NCBI GenBank assembly: GCA_020741775.1
Contig: DYYG01000037.1
Span: 124,001-188,000, forward strand
DNA length: 64,000 bases
Source of the DNA: Methylorubrum populi
GTDB lineage: Bacteria; Pseudomonadota; Alphaproteobacteria; Rhizobiales; Beijerinckiaceae
Direction of reading: 5' to 3'
The position numbers and the translations under genes were made by a program. The notes beneath the pieces are model-generated. The model was not told the origin of the DNA and did no database searches. It saw nothing but the letters and a program-made list of their open reading frames with translations. Below are positions 15,981-25,882 of the stretch, piece after piece. Positions within the stretch are counted from its first letter, which is position 1; each line of letters starts with the position of its first letter.

Positions 15981-17204
15981 ATGGATGCGGATCGGGACGA
16001 AGGAATCGCCATCGTCGGCGGCGGGCCGGCGGGGCTTGCCGCGGCGGAGGTGCTGGTCGGGGCGGGATGGCCGGTCACGGTCTATGACCGGATGCCTTCG
16101 GTCGGCCGCAAGCTGCTCATCGCCGGCCGGGGCGGGCTCAACCTCACCCATTCCGAGCCGCTGGCCGACTTCCTCGCACGCTACCATCCGGCGCATTCGA
16201 GCCTGCTCGCCGCCATCGAGGCCTTTCCGCCGCAGGCCCTGCGGGCTTGGTGCGAGGGTCTCGGCCAGACGACCTTCGTCGGCTCCAGCGGGCGGGTCTT
16301 CCCGGAAAGCTTCAAGGCTTCGCCGCTGCTGCGGGCTTGGCTCGCCCGGCTCGACGCCTCCGGCGTCAGCATCCGGACCCGGCACCGCCTCGTCGGTCTG
16401 GAGCCGGATTCCCTGTCCTTCGCGTCGCCGGACGGGCCGCTGGTCGTTCGGCCACGGGCAACCCTCTTGGCGCTCGGTGGCGCGAGCTGGCCTCGGCTTG
16501 GATCGGACGGCGCCTGGGTGCCGCTCCTGGCGGAGGAGGGGATCGCGGTGGCGCCCTTGAAGGCCGCCAATGTCGGTTTCGCCGTGGCGTGGTCGGCGCA
16601 TTTCGCCGGGCGCTTCGCCGGGGAACCGCTCAAGCGCCTGGCCGCGCGGATCGGCGACGCCAGCGCCCGCGGCGAGGCCGTGGCGACGGCCGATGGTCTT
16701 GAGGGCGGCGTGATCTACGCCCTGTCGCGTCCGATCCGCGAGGCCATCGAGCGCGACGGCGTCGCCGAGCTGGTTCTCGACCTGCGCCCGGATCTCGAAG
16801 CCGGTGCGCTCGCCGCCCGCCTCGCCCGGACCCGGCCCGGCGAGAGCCTGGCGACGCGCCTGCGCAAGGCGGCCGGCCTCGGCCCGGTTGCCGCCGGCCT
16901 GCTGCGGGAGGCCCATGCCAACGCCCTGCCTGCCGAGGCCGGAGCACTGGCGGCGGCGATCAAGGCGGCACCCCTGCATTTGCGGGCGGCGGCGCCGATC
17001 GCGCGGGCGATCTCGACGGCGGGCGGGGTCGCCTTCGCCGGTCTGGATGACCGGTTCATGCTGCGGGCCCGGCCCGGCACCTTCGTTGCCGGCGAGATGC
17101 TGGACTGGGAGGCCCCCACCGGCGGCTATCTGCTGCAGGCGGCCTTCGCCGTCGGCCGGGCTGCGGCCGACGGCATGATCGATTGGCTCAGGACGAGGGA
17201 CTGA
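15981..17204 (+). CDS. NAD(P)/FAD-dependent flavoprotein (HI0933/BaiN-like, TIGR03862 type)
   Basis: 407 residues. An N-terminal Rossmann dinucleotide motif IVGGGPAGLAAAEVL (about 10-24) binds FAD, followed by GRKLLIAGRGGLNLTH (about 42-57), a hallmark of the HI0933 family. SSGRVFPESFKASPLLRAW and the C-terminal GEMLDWEAPTGGYLLQAAFAVG (split, about 372-393) are also typical. The family is an oxidoreductase of unknown physiological substrate. It appears monocistronic and is divergent from the terC-like gene. The ATG 15981 start places the Rossmann motif at the expected distance. Confidence 0.9.
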   Translation: MDADRDEGIAIVGGGPAGLAAAEVLVGAGWPVTVYDRMPSVGRKLLIAGRGGLNLTHSEPLADFLARYHPAHSSLLAAIEAFPPQALRAWCEGLGQTTFVGSSGRVFPESFKASPLLRAWLARLDASGVSIRTRHRLVGLEPDSLSFASPDGPLVVRPRATLLALGGASWPRLGSDGAWVPLLAEEGIAVAPLKAANVGFAVAWSAHFAGRFAGEPLKRLAARIGDASARGEAVATADGLEGGVIYALSRPIREAIERDGVAELVLDLRPDLEAGALAARLARTRPGESLATRLRKAAGLGPVAAGLLREAHANALPAEAGALAAAIKAAPLHLRAAAPIARAISTAGGVAFAGLDDRFMLRARPGTFVAGEMLDWEAPTGGYLLQAAFAVGRAAADGMIDWLRTRD

Positions 17205-17228
17205 GCCAGGGCCGGAAGGGGCCCGACA

Positions 17229-18077
17229 TCAGGGCCGGGCGCAGAGACCGATCATGCCGGTGCTGCCCGCCGGGCAGGTGCCCTGCACGTCCGAGTCCAG
17301 GCTGGCCGGGCCACCCTTCTGACAGGTGGCGGAGGCCAGCACCTCGCCGGCCTCGCAGGAGAGCGAGCAGCCGGTCTCCGGGCAGGAGGGGGCACGCACG
17401 ACCCGGAACGGCGCCGCGCCCGTCGTGGCGGCATCTCCCTTCGGGCCGGGAGCCCCCTGATCGCCCTTCGGGCCGGTGTCTCCCTTGGGACCGGCCTCTC
17501 CTTTGGGGCCGGTTTCTCCCTTGGGACCGGCCGGGCCGGCAGGCCCCGCCTCTCCCTTGGCGCCCTGCTCCCCCTTCGGTCCCTGTTCGCCTGCGGGCCC
17601 CGGCTCGCCCTTTGGGCCCGCCGCCCCGGGCGGTCCCTGGAGCCCGGCGCTGCCCTGCGGCCCGGCTTCGCCCACCTTGCCCGCCGGCCCCTCCGGGGCG
17701 CAATTGGCGATGACCGCTTCCCGCTCGTCCTCGCCGGCCTTGACGACCGCGACGCAGGTCGCGGGCCGGTAGGGCAGCCGGAACTCGAAGCGCCCGCGCC
17801 GGTCGGACAGGACCGAGATGTCGTCGTCGAGGATCACGGTCGCGCCGCTCTTGCGCACGCTGCCGCTGATGCGCAGGTCCCCGCCCTCGATGCGGGCATC
17901 CCAGATCTGGATCGGCTGGCTCGGCTGGCTCGGCGGCTTCGGCCGGCTGCGGGCGGGACGCGACGGGGCGGTCTCGTTCTGCGCCGGCTGCTGCGCTGAC
18001 GCCGGAGCGGCGAGAGCGAGCCCCATCGCAATCAGGATCGGCCAGGCGAAAGGTCTCACGGCGCGCATCGCTGGCAT
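17229..18077 (-). CDS. Secreted collagen-like protein
   Basis: 282 residues from ATG 18077, chosen because GGGGAGAG sits at the right spacing; 18092 and 18182 are upstream alternatives. Signal peptide about 1-28 (LALAAPASAQ). A Pro/Arg/Gln linker leads to a beta-sandwich-like domain (about 57-128, ARIEGGDLRISGSV...RGRFEFRLPYRPATC). Then come 29 uninterrupted Gly-X-Y triplets (130-216) rich in GPK, GPA and GEx, and a C-terminal domain with six cysteines. The layout resembles bacterial collagen-like surface proteins that form trimeric stalks. The role is probably extracellular adhesion or structure, but it is inferred. Confidence 0.8.
   Translation of the reverse strand: MPAMRAVRPFAWPILIAMGLALAAPASAQQPAQNETAPSRPARSRPKPPSQPSQPIQIWDARIEGGDLRISGSVRKSGATVILDDDISVLSDRRGRFEFRLPYRPATCVAVVKAGEDEREAVIANCAPEGPAGKVGEAGPQGSAGLQGPPGAAGPKGEPGPAGEQGPKGEQGAKGEAGPAGPAGPKGETGPKGEAGPKGDTGPKGDQGAPGPKGDAATTGAAPFRVVRAPSCPETGCSLSCEAGEVLASATCQKGGPASLDSDVQGTCPAGSTGMIGLCARP
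17430..17690 (-). repeat. Gly-X-Y collagen-like repeat tract (29 triplets)
   Basis: The minus-strand frame encodes 29 consecutive Gly-X-Y triplets over 261 bp. X is mostly Pro and Y often Lys or Ala, with GPKGE and GPKGD recurring. The tandem 9-bp DNA units make length variation by slippage plausible. Confidence 0.9.
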
Positions 18078-18400
18078 CCCGGCTCTCCCCATGATCTGCG
18101 CCGTTCTGGAACGCGGCGGGACGAAGGTTTCCGTCGCCCACTCCGCACGGTCAAGCCCGGCCCAAGCTCCACAGCCGCCCACAGGCTGCGTCCACAGGAC
18201 AAGTCACTCACCGGACGACACTTTCGCGTGATCCTCCACAGAGCTATCCCCAGGGCTGCGCCGACGCCCGCCGCATCGGTCGGTTGCGGAAAATGCGAGC
18301 CAGCGCCGAGCCGATGCCGTAAGAAGGCTGCCCCAGCTTCCCGGGCCCGGCCGTTGCAGGACCTTGCGGGAGCGCCCCGGAAGACTGACCGACTGCCGTC

Positions 18401-18841
18401 ATGCTGCGCCCGCTCCTCGCCGTCCTGTTCCTCGTCTCCACCGCCGCACAGGCCGACGAATGCGACGGGCTCGCCGCCCGCATCGCCCAGGCCGTCGGCG
18501 CGAAGAAAGTCGGCCGGCGGGTCGGACCGAGCATCGATATCCGGGCGGCGAGCGGGGTCAGGCTCGATCTCACCTGCCGCGCCCAGCCCATCGTCCAGGC
18601 CTCGTCGTCCGATGCCTCGCCATCGCCCGAGTATTTCCGCGAACTGACCCTGGCCTCCGAGCTGGTAGTCGGCGAGCCGGCGCAGACCGTGCAGCCGATC
18701 CTGGGCCGGGCCTATGAGACGGCCCTGCGGGAGGGCCGCAAGTCGTTCATCCAGCAGAACGGCTGGTCGGCGAGCTGCTACACCGACAGCGCCGGCAGCC
18801 TGCGCACCCTCTGTTCGGTCGGGCGCATCCCGACCGAGTGA
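18401..18841 (+). CDS. Secreted hypothetical protein
   Basis: 146 residues. A signal peptide (1-18, LLAVLFLVSTAAQADE) is followed by a small domain with four cysteines: DECDGL, DLTCRA, SASCYT and RTLCSV. The pattern of paired cysteines in a beta-rich region suggests a disulfide-stabilised periplasmic protein. I do not recognise the family. It lies 119 bp before matB on the same strand but is unlikely to be functionally linked. Confidence 0.65.
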   Translation: MLRPLLAVLFLVSTAAQADECDGLAARIAQAVGAKKVGRRVGPSIDIRAASGVRLDLTCRAQPIVQASSSDASPSPEYFRELTLASELVVGEPAQTVQPILGRAYETALREGRKSFIQQNGWSASCYTDSAGSLRTLCSVGRIPTE

Positions 18842-18960
18842 AGTTTCAGCCGGCAGGCATCGGAGGCCCCTGGGGCGCGTTCGTGCTTGAACGAAGCGCG
18901 CGCCCGCGCCAATGCGGAGGCCAACGATCCTCGAAAAGGGTCCTGTGAAGGAAACGCGAG

Positions 18961-20493
18961 ATGGCCGACCCGACCGTCAACCACCTGTTCGACCTCGTGC
19001 GCACCCATCTCCCGGCCAATCCGGGCGGCAAGACCTTCATCGAGACCCATGACGGCAAGCGGTTCAGCTATGCCGACCTGCTCGCCCGTTCGGGTGCCTA
19101 TGCCGGGGCGCTCGCCGGCCTTGGGGTGAAGCCCGGCGACCGGGTCGCGGTGCAGGTCGAGAAGAGCGCCGAGGTGATCTTCCTCTATCTCGGCGCCGTG
19201 CGGGCGGGGGCGGTCTTCCTGCCACTCAACACCGCCTATACCGGGCCGGAGATCGCTTATTTTCTCGGCGATGCCGAGCCCGCCCTGTTCGTCTGCGATC
19301 CGGCCCGCGCGGCCGAGCTGTCCGAGGTCGCCGGCCGAGCCGGGGTGCCGCAGGTCCGGACCCTGGATGCGTCCGGACGCGGGAGCATGGCCGAGGCCGC
19401 GGACGGGACAAGCGCCGAGTTCGCCGACATCCCCCGTGGGCCCGACGACCTCGCGGCGATCCTCTACACCTCGGGCACGACCGGGCGCTCCAAGGGCGCC
19501 ATGCTGAGCCACGACAACCTCGCCTCCAACGCCCTCACCCTGGCACAATACTGGCACTTCGGCCCCGACGACGTGCTGATCCACGCGCTTCCGGTGTTCC
19601 ATACCCACGGCCTGTTCGTGGCCACCAACATCGTTCTGGCCACCGGGGGCACGATGCTGTTCCTGCCCCGGCTCGATGCGGGCAAGATCCTGGAACTGAT
19701 GCCCCGGGCCACGGCGATGATGGGGGTGCCGACCTTCTACACCCGCCTGCTGAAGGAGCCGGGCCTGACAAGGGCAGCGGCGGCCCATATGCGCCTGTTC
19801 GTGTCGGGGTCGGCGCCCCTGCTCGCCGAGACCCACCGGGAATGGTCGGAGCGCACCGGCCATGCGATCCTCGAACGCTACGGCATGACCGAGACCAACA
19901 TGAACACCTCCAACCCCTATGAGGGGGCGCGGCGGGCTGGCACGGTCGGCTTCCCGCTGCCGGGGGTCGCCCTGCGGGTCGTCGATCCCGAAACCGGGGC
20001 GCCCCTCGGCCCCGAGGAAGTCGGGATGATCGAGGTGAAGGGCCCGAACGTGTTCAAGGGCTATTGGCGCATGCCGGAAAAAACCGCCGCTGAGTTGAAG
20101 GTGGACGGTTTCTTCATCACCGGAGATCTCGGCAAGATCGACCGCGATGGCTATGTTCACATCGTCGGTCGCGGCAAAGATCTCATCATCACCGGCGGCT
20201 ACAACGTCTATCCGAAGGAAGTCGAGGTCGAGATCGATGCTCTGCCGGGCGTGGTCGAATCGGCGGTGATCGGCCTGCCGCACGCCGATTTCGGTGAGGG
20301 CGTCACGGCTCTGGTGGTGGCGGGTGCCAACGCCCCGGACGAGACCTCCATCATCGCCGCCCTTGAAGGCCGGCTCGCCAAGTACAAATGTCCCAAGCGC
20401 GTGCTGTTCGTGCCGGATTTGCCGCGCAACACCATGGGCAAGGTGCAGAAGAATCTTTTGCGTGAGGCCCATGCCGAGCTTTACCGCAGCTAG
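18961..20493 (+). CDS. matB: Malonyl-CoA synthetase
   Basis: 510 residues, ANL superfamily. It has the P-loop LYTSGTTGRSKGA (about 168-180), the HTHG segment, the A5-type YGMTETNMNTSNPY (about 304-317) and the C-terminal GDLGKIDRDGYVHIVGRGKD hinge. The NMNTSNPYEGxRRAGTVG segment and the SGSAPLLAETHREW segment match malonate/methylmalonate-specific MatB. The near-terminal Lys in MGKVQKNLLRE is catalytic and the usual acetylation site. It activates malonate to malonyl-CoA with ATP. No matA, matC or matR is nearby, so malonate import or decarboxylation must be encoded elsewhere. Confidence 0.92.
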   Translation: MADPTVNHLFDLVRTHLPANPGGKTFIETHDGKRFSYADLLARSGAYAGALAGLGVKPGDRVAVQVEKSAEVIFLYLGAVRAGAVFLPLNTAYTGPEIAYFLGDAEPALFVCDPARAAELSEVAGRAGVPQVRTLDASGRGSMAEAADGTSAEFADIPRGPDDLAAILYTSGTTGRSKGAMLSHDNLASNALTLAQYWHFGPDDVLIHALPVFHTHGLFVATNIVLATGGTMLFLPRLDAGKILELMPRATAMMGVPTFYTRLLKEPGLTRAAAAHMRLFVSGSAPLLAETHREWSERTGHAILERYGMTETNMNTSNPYEGARRAGTVGFPLPGVALRVVDPETGAPLGPEEVGMIEVKGPNVFKGYWRMPEKTAAELKVDGFFITGDLGKIDRDGYVHIVGRGKDLIITGGYNVYPKEVEVEIDALPGVVESAVIGLPHADFGEGVTALVVAGANAPDETSIIAALEGRLAKYKCPKRVLFVPDLPRNTMGKVQKNLLREAHAELYRS

Positions 20494-20756
20494 CGTATGA
20501 TCTTGCGCCGGTTCTCGACCGCGACCCGACGTCTCATTTCGGGGGGCTCAGCTCTCACGTCTGTGATGTGAAGCTTCGCGGCATGCGGTGATAGGAGTGC
20601 GCCGCGACACTCTCGATCCGCTGAAATCTCGTTCCCGTCGCGGCGGCGCGGCGGGACTTTGCACGAGGGTCAGGCGCTGGGCCCGTCCTTCGGGGCATGC
20701 GTCCCGGAAATGGGGATGCTCCCGCCGCCGGCTTTACACCGTTATCAACCGGGGAG

Positions 20757-22235
20757 ATGTGTTCGACCGTGACCAGCAGTGCCGAGCAGGACCGGATCGT
20801 CGCCGAACTGGTCCGCGTCTCCGACAGCTCTGACCCGTTCGCCGCCGCCGTCAAGGCGACGCGGATGCCGATGCTCATCACCGACCCGCATCGGCCCGAC
20901 AACCCCATCGTCTTCGTCAACCAAGCTTTCATCAAGCTCAGCGGCTACAGCCGCGAGGAGATCCTCGGGCGCAATTGCCGTTTCCTGCAGGGGCCGGAAA
21001 CCGACCAGGCCGACATCTCCAAAATCCGCGACGCGATCGAGCGGCGGGTGCCGATCGAGATCGATCTGCTCAATCACAAGAAATGCGGTGAGGTGTTCTG
21101 GAACCGCCTCCTGATCTCGCCGGTCTTCGACGACGAGGGGCAGCTCACCTATTTCTTCGCCTCGCAGTTCGACGTCACCCTGGAGCGGGACCGCTTGGTG
21201 CGGCTCCAGCGTGACCGCGACGCCCTGGAGCAGGAGGTCGAGCGCCGCAACGACGACCTGACGCGCAGCGAGCACCGCCTCGAATTCATGCTCGCCGCCG
21301 GCCGGCTCGGGGCCTGGAGCCTGGACCTGACGGAGTATCGGCTCGTCGCCTCGGATCTCTGCAAGCAGAATTTCGGCCGCCCCCGTGGCGAGCCCTTCAC
21401 CTATGACGATCTCGTCGCCGCGGTGGTGCCGGATGACCGCGAGCGGATGCAGGCGGCGATGCAGTCAGCCGTCGCCCGCCGGACCGATTACGACGTCGAG
21501 CACCGCGTCGCCGCGCCCGACGGCGAGGTGCGCTGGGTTCAGTTGCGCGGCCGGGCTTATTACCGGGCGGACGGGTCGCCGCTGTCCATGGCCGGCATCT
21601 CCCTCGATGTGACGGACCGCAAGCGGGCCGACGAGCAGCGCGCCCTGCTCGCCGCCGAGATGAAGCACCGGGTGAAAAATTCCATCGCCACGGTCCAGTC
21701 CATCGCCCACCAGACCCTGCGCAACGCCGCCTCCCTGGAGGATGCGCGCAAGACCCTCGACGCGCGGCTCAATTCCCTGGCCTGCGCGCACGACATCCTC
21801 ACCTCCGAGGCGACCACCGGCGTCACCCTCGCGGAGGCCGTCGACAGCGCCCTTCAGCCGTTCCGCGTCACGCCGCGCAACCGCATCCGGGTCGGGGGGC
21901 CGGAGGTGCGCCTCAGTTCCCGCCTGACCGTGGCCATGGTGATGGCGCTGCACGAGCTCGCCACCAATGCCGTCAAGTATGGGGGGCTCTCGAACGATTC
22001 GGGACGGGTGATCCTCAACTGGGAGATCGAGGGGGCGGCCTCGAAGCGCCTGCTGATCCGCTGGGAAGAATGCGATGGGCCGCCGGTCGAGAAACCTTCG
22101 CGGGTCGGCTTCGGCACCCGTATGATCGAGCGCGTCCTGGCCGCCGAATTCGGGGGCGAGGCCAAGATCGATTACCGTCCCTACGGTCTCGTCCTGACCG
22201 TGGAGGCACCGTTACCGGAGCCCGAGGTCGGCTGA
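20757..22235 (+). CDS. LOV-domain blue-light HWE histidine kinase
   Basis: About 492 residues counted from ATG 20757; GTG 20769 and ATG 20697 are alternatives and the ribosome site GGGGAG fits the GTG. Domains in order: LOV (about 27-141) with GRNCRFLQG, the photoactive flavin-binding Cys at about 74; a coiled-coil linker (about 142-178); a second PAS fold (about 179-290); an HWE-type kinase core with phospho-acceptor His in EMKHRVKN (about 304), N box [11 protein letters not shown] (399-409), the WEE signature (436-438) and GFGTRMIE. No transmembrane segment, so it is soluble. It should autophosphorylate in response to blue light. No response regulator is adjacent. Confidence 0.93.
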   Translation: MCSTVTSSAEQDRIVAELVRVSDSSDPFAAAVKATRMPMLITDPHRPDNPIVFVNQAFIKLSGYSREEILGRNCRFLQGPETDQADISKIRDAIERRVPIEIDLLNHKKCGEVFWNRLLISPVFDDEGQLTYFFASQFDVTLERDRLVRLQRDRDALEQEVERRNDDLTRSEHRLEFMLAAGRLGAWSLDLTEYRLVASDLCKQNFGRPRGEPFTYDDLVAAVVPDDRERMQAAMQSAVARRTDYDVEHRVAAPDGEVRWVQLRGRAYYRADGSPLSMAGISLDVTDRKRADEQRALLAAEMKHRVKNSIATVQSIAHQTLRNAASLEDARKTLDARLNSLACAHDILTSEATTGVTLAEAVDSALQPFRVTPRNRIRVGGPEVRLSSRLTVAMVMALHELATNAVKYGGLSNDSGRVILNWEIEGAASKRLLIRWEECDGPPVEKPSRVGFGTRMIERVLAAEFGGEAKIDYRPYGLVLTVEAPLPEPEVG

Positions 22236-22328
22236 CGTCGCTCGCAGCGGCGCCGTCAGGGAACGGCCAAGCCTGGGCGACGTTTCATCGCGGTCTTCCC
22301 CGGCGTTCGCGCCCGACCTCGTCCGACG

Positions 22329-23489
22329 ATGCCGTCCTCTCCCCGCACTTCCTCCCGCCTGCCCGCGGAGGGCACGGCCTCCGTGCTCTGGACCGTGATG
22401 CTGGGCGCCGCCCTGATCGCGCTCGCCGCCGCGCCGCGGCGGCGGCCCGACGAGGGGCTGGACCCGGTCGCGCCGGCCGAGCCGAAGGAACGTAACGGCG
22501 GCGCGCATTCCCACGAGGGCCGGGCCGCCCGCTGGGTGGCGGCGACCCAGGCCGATCGCGGACGCGATGCCGACCATCCCGGCGAGATCCCGGCCCCCGG
22601 CTGGTGGGACATCGTCATGCGGGTCTACCAGGAGTTCAACAAGGACCGGGTGCTCTCGGTGGCGGCGGGCGTCACCTTCTACACCCTGCTCTCACTCTTC
22701 CCCGCCATCGCCGCCCTGGTGACCTGCTACGGGCTGGTGGCCGACGTGAACACCATCAATGTCCACCTCGCCACGCTGCACGGCGTCCTGCCCGAGAGCG
22801 CCATCGACATCATCGGCGAGCAGGTGAAGCGCATCGCCACCAAGGGCAGCGGCACACTCGGGCTCACCTTCTTCACCAGTCTCACGCTCTCGCTGTGGAG
22901 CGCCAACGCCGCCATGAAGGCGATGTTCGACGCGCTCAACGTCGTCTACGAGGAGGAGGAGAAGCGCAATTTCTTCTGGCTCAACGTTCGCTCGCTCACC
23001 TTCACCGCGGGCGCGCTGCTGTTCATCATCCTCGCCCTGATGGCGATCGTCGTGCTGCCGGTGCTGTTGAACTTCCTCGGTCTCGGCGACGGGGCGCGCC
23101 TCATCGCCATGGCGCGCTGGCCGGTGCTGCTGCTGGTGCTGCTCGGCGGCCTCGCTGTGCTTTACCGTTATGGCCCGAGCCGCGAACGGGCGCGCTGGCG
23201 CTGGGTCGGCGCGGGCAGCGTCGTCGCCGGCCTGCTCTGGCTCGTCGCCTCGATCCTGTTCTCTTGGTACGTCGCGAATTTCGGCAATTACAACGAGACC
23301 TACGGCTCCCTCGGTGCCGTGATCGGCTTCATGACCTGGATCTGGATCTCGGCGACGATCGTCCTGCTCGGGGGCGAGATCAATGCCGAGATCGAGCACC
23401 AGACCGCCCGCGACTCGACCACGAGCCCGCAGGAGCCGATGGGACGGCGCGGCGCGCGCATGGCCGATACGGTCGGCGCGGCGGCCTGA
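22329..23489 (+). CDS. YihY/BrkB-family inner membrane protein
   Basis: 386 residues. A first hydrophobic helix (about 19-35) precedes a long polar, basic cytoplasmic stretch, then the YihY core: [38 protein letters not shown] (split as two parts), five more helices and the conserved motif [15 protein letters not shown] near the end, followed by a polar tail. The family was once called ribonuclease BN but is now treated as a membrane protein of unknown role. It follows the LOV kinase by 93 bp on the same strand and could be cotranscribed. Confidence 0.88.
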   Translation: MPSSPRTSSRLPAEGTASVLWTVMLGAALIALAAAPRRRPDEGLDPVAPAEPKERNGGAHSHEGRAARWVAATQADRGRDADHPGEIPAPGWWDIVMRVYQEFNKDRVLSVAAGVTFYTLLSLFPAIAALVTCYGLVADVNTINVHLATLHGVLPESAIDIIGEQVKRIATKGSGTLGLTFFTSLTLSLWSANAAMKAMFDALNVVYEEEEKRNFFWLNVRSLTFTAGALLFIILALMAIVVLPVLLNFLGLGDGARLIAMARWPVLLLVLLGGLAVLYRYGPSRERARWRWVGAGSVVAGLLWLVASILFSWYVANFGNYNETYGSLGAVIGFMTWIWISATIVLLGGEINAEIEHQTARDSTTSPQEPMGRRGARMADTVGAAA

Positions 23490-23707
23490 CCGCCCCTCTC
23501 GAGCCGTCTCGGGCTGCTCCCGCCGCGCTCCCGTTCTCAAGGGTTGCGGCGGTTATTCCCGGCGGGCCGTACCGGCAACAGGCGGCCCAACGTCACGGCC
23601 CTATCTCGGCAGATGATGTCATCCGTGCTTGCGCGGGCGGGTCGCACTCGCGACAAGCGGGACCGGCACCATTTTGCATAATGAGAATGAGACCGGAGGA
23701 ACGCGAC

Positions 23708-24124
<417 letters not shown>

Positions 24125-24369
24125 ATCCACACCCTGAGCCCGGAAATCCCATGCCTTTTCGGCCTCCAGGCTTGCCGCATGGTTGTTTCGGGCTCATCAC
24201 TTCGCCATGAAGGTCCGCGTGAAGAAGAGGTTAACGCCCCGGTCTTCGCGGGCTACCCGCCTCTGCGGCGGGCTGTCGCCGGTCTCGGGTGAGGCCGGCC
24301 TCGCGTCTCGAAGGCCATAGCGTCCGGGTCCATCCCGGACCGGGCATGCCGACCCGCGGAGGGAAGTGA

Positions 24370-25398
24370 ATGAGTGTCGTTCGCCGGTTTCTCGTGGCGC
24401 CCTCGCTGGTCCGTCTCCTGCGCAAGGAGCGGGGCGGCGCCCGCGTCACCGAAGGGTATTTCGCGCCTCAGGCCGGGCGGACGTCGTTCGTGCGGGTGCA
24501 GGGCTCCAATTGCTTCCTCGTGCTGATGACCGGCGCCGAGGGCGCCATGGCCGAGGAGCGCACGGAAGTGCCGCGCGCCCATGGCGAGGCCCTCCTCGAT
24601 GTCTGCGCCGGCCGGGCGGTCTATGAGCGCACGACCGTGTCCCTCGGCGGCTCCGGCGAGGCGCTGATCGACCGCTACGTGCGCCCGTCGGGCCTCGACA
24701 TCGCCAGCTTGGTCTTCCCCGATGCCGAGGCCGCCCGGAGCTTCGCGCCGCCGGTCTGGTTCGGTGCCGAGGTGACGACGGACAAGGCCTATGACGGTCA
24801 AGCCATCGCCCTGACCGGGCTTCCGACCCCCGGCGACATCCCCCTGAGCAATGCCGCCCTGGACGCGGTGCTCGACCTGATCGAGCCGCGCTTCGGCTCC
24901 GGCCGCCCGCCGCTCTCCTCGCCGCCCAAGCCGACGCCGTCGCGGGAGATTTCGCCCCCGCCGCGTCCGTCCGAGCCGCCGAAGCCCGCTCCGGTGCCGG
25001 AGGCGCTCCTCGCCGCCGCCGTGACCGAGCCGGCGAGCCCGCCCGAAGCGAAATCCGAGGAGCAGCCTCAGCCGAGCGAAGAGCCTCTCCCGGTCGAGGC
25101 CGTGCCGGAGCCGGAAGCGAAGGCCGAGGAGCCCGCCCCGCCCGAGGCTCCGGCGCCCGAAGAACAGCCCGCCCCGTCCGCCGAGGCGTCGCCGAGCCCG
25201 GCCGGCACCGACGAGGCTTCGCAGCCCGAGTCTTCGGACAAGCTGCCGCCGGATGCGCGTATCGACGACGTGATCGAGAGCCTGTCCAAGGCCCTCGGCG
25301 CGGCGATCCGCAACCCGCAGGAACAGGGCCGCGACGAGGAGGTGACCGAGGCGTTCGAGCGCTGGCAGGTCCGTCCGCGCCGGACCCAGCAGACCTAA
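24370..25398 (+). CDS. CYTH-like protein with degenerate active site and Pro/Glu-rich tail
   Basis: 342 residues. Residues 1 to about 160 follow the CYTH (adenylate cyclase IV/thiamine triphosphatase) tunnel fold: MSVVRRFLV at the start, TEGYFA, FVRV, a middle ALIDRYVRPSGLDIASLVFPD and the terminal strand WFGAEVTTDKAYDG. The usual metal-binding ExExK of the first strand is absent (it reads SVVRR), and other acidic positions are sparse, so phosphohydrolase activity is doubtful. Residues about 180-305 are a disordered P/E/A/S-rich region, followed by a short helical end (IDDVIESLSKALGAAI). The role may be ligand binding or scaffolding. Confidence 0.6.
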   Translation: MSVVRRFLVAPSLVRLLRKERGGARVTEGYFAPQAGRTSFVRVQGSNCFLVLMTGAEGAMAEERTEVPRAHGEALLDVCAGRAVYERTTVSLGGSGEALIDRYVRPSGLDIASLVFPDAEAARSFAPPVWFGAEVTTDKAYDGQAIALTGLPTPGDIPLSNAALDAVLDLIEPRFGSGRPPLSSPPKPTPSREISPPPRPSEPPKPAPVPEALLAAAVTEPASPPEAKSEEQPQPSEEPLPVEAVPEPEAKAEEPAPPEAPAPEEQPAPSAEASPSPAGTDEASQPESSDKLPPDARIDDVIESLSKALGAAIRNPQEQGRDEEVTEAFERWQVRPRRTQQT

Positions 25399-25609
25399 AG
25401 CGTCGTCTTTCCCCTCACCGTTTCGCGACGATGTTCTGGGCGCCGGCTCTCGCGAGAGGCCGGCGCCCACGCATATCCACACCCATCCGACGACGGTGAG
25501 CCGGCACGTCGGAACCGCGAAGGGCCAAGCTCCGTTGGGACGCATCCGGCCGCGAATCCCGCAGAGGATTCCGCCGGCAAGTCTTGGTCCCCGATGAGGA
25601 AATGCCGCC

Positions 25610-25882
25610 ATGAAACGTCTCGCTGTCGCCGCTGGCCTGATGCTCTTCCTCCTGCCGCTGGCCGGTGAGGCCCAGGCCCAGGGCGTTCCCGGCGGCATGC
25701 GCCGCGGCGCGGCCGAGGGAGATCGCGTCGCCGGTCCGGTCGGTGCGGTGGTGGGCGGCGCCGTCGGCGGTGCGGTCGGCGGCGTCAACGGCGTGCTCGG
25801 CATCGATCCGGGCCGGCGCGCCTACCGCACCAACATGCGCTCGCACCGGCATCACCATCACCGCCGCCGCCACTATCGCTGA
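25610..25882 (+). CDS. Small secreted Gly- and His-rich protein
   Basis: 90 residues. Signal peptide 1-24 (LMLFLLPLAGEAQAQ). The mature protein has a glycine-zipper-like repeat (VGAVVGGAVGGAVGGVNGVLG, split in two here) and a C-terminal tail rich in His and Arg (SHRHHHHRRRHYR). The zipper could oligomerise or insert in a membrane and the tail could bind metals; both are inference. The last 10 bp overlap the convergent transporter gene. No known family. Confidence 0.65.
   Translation: MKRLAVAAGLMLFLLPLAGEAQAQGVPGGMRRGAAEGDRVAGPVGAVVGGAVGGAVGGVNGVLGIDPGRRAYRTNMRSHRHHHHRRRHYR

Noticed and set aside
17476..17772. Plus-strand Pro/Ser/Gly-rich frame
   Set aside because: It is the complement of the collagen-like repeat, so its own repetitive sequence is a by-product.
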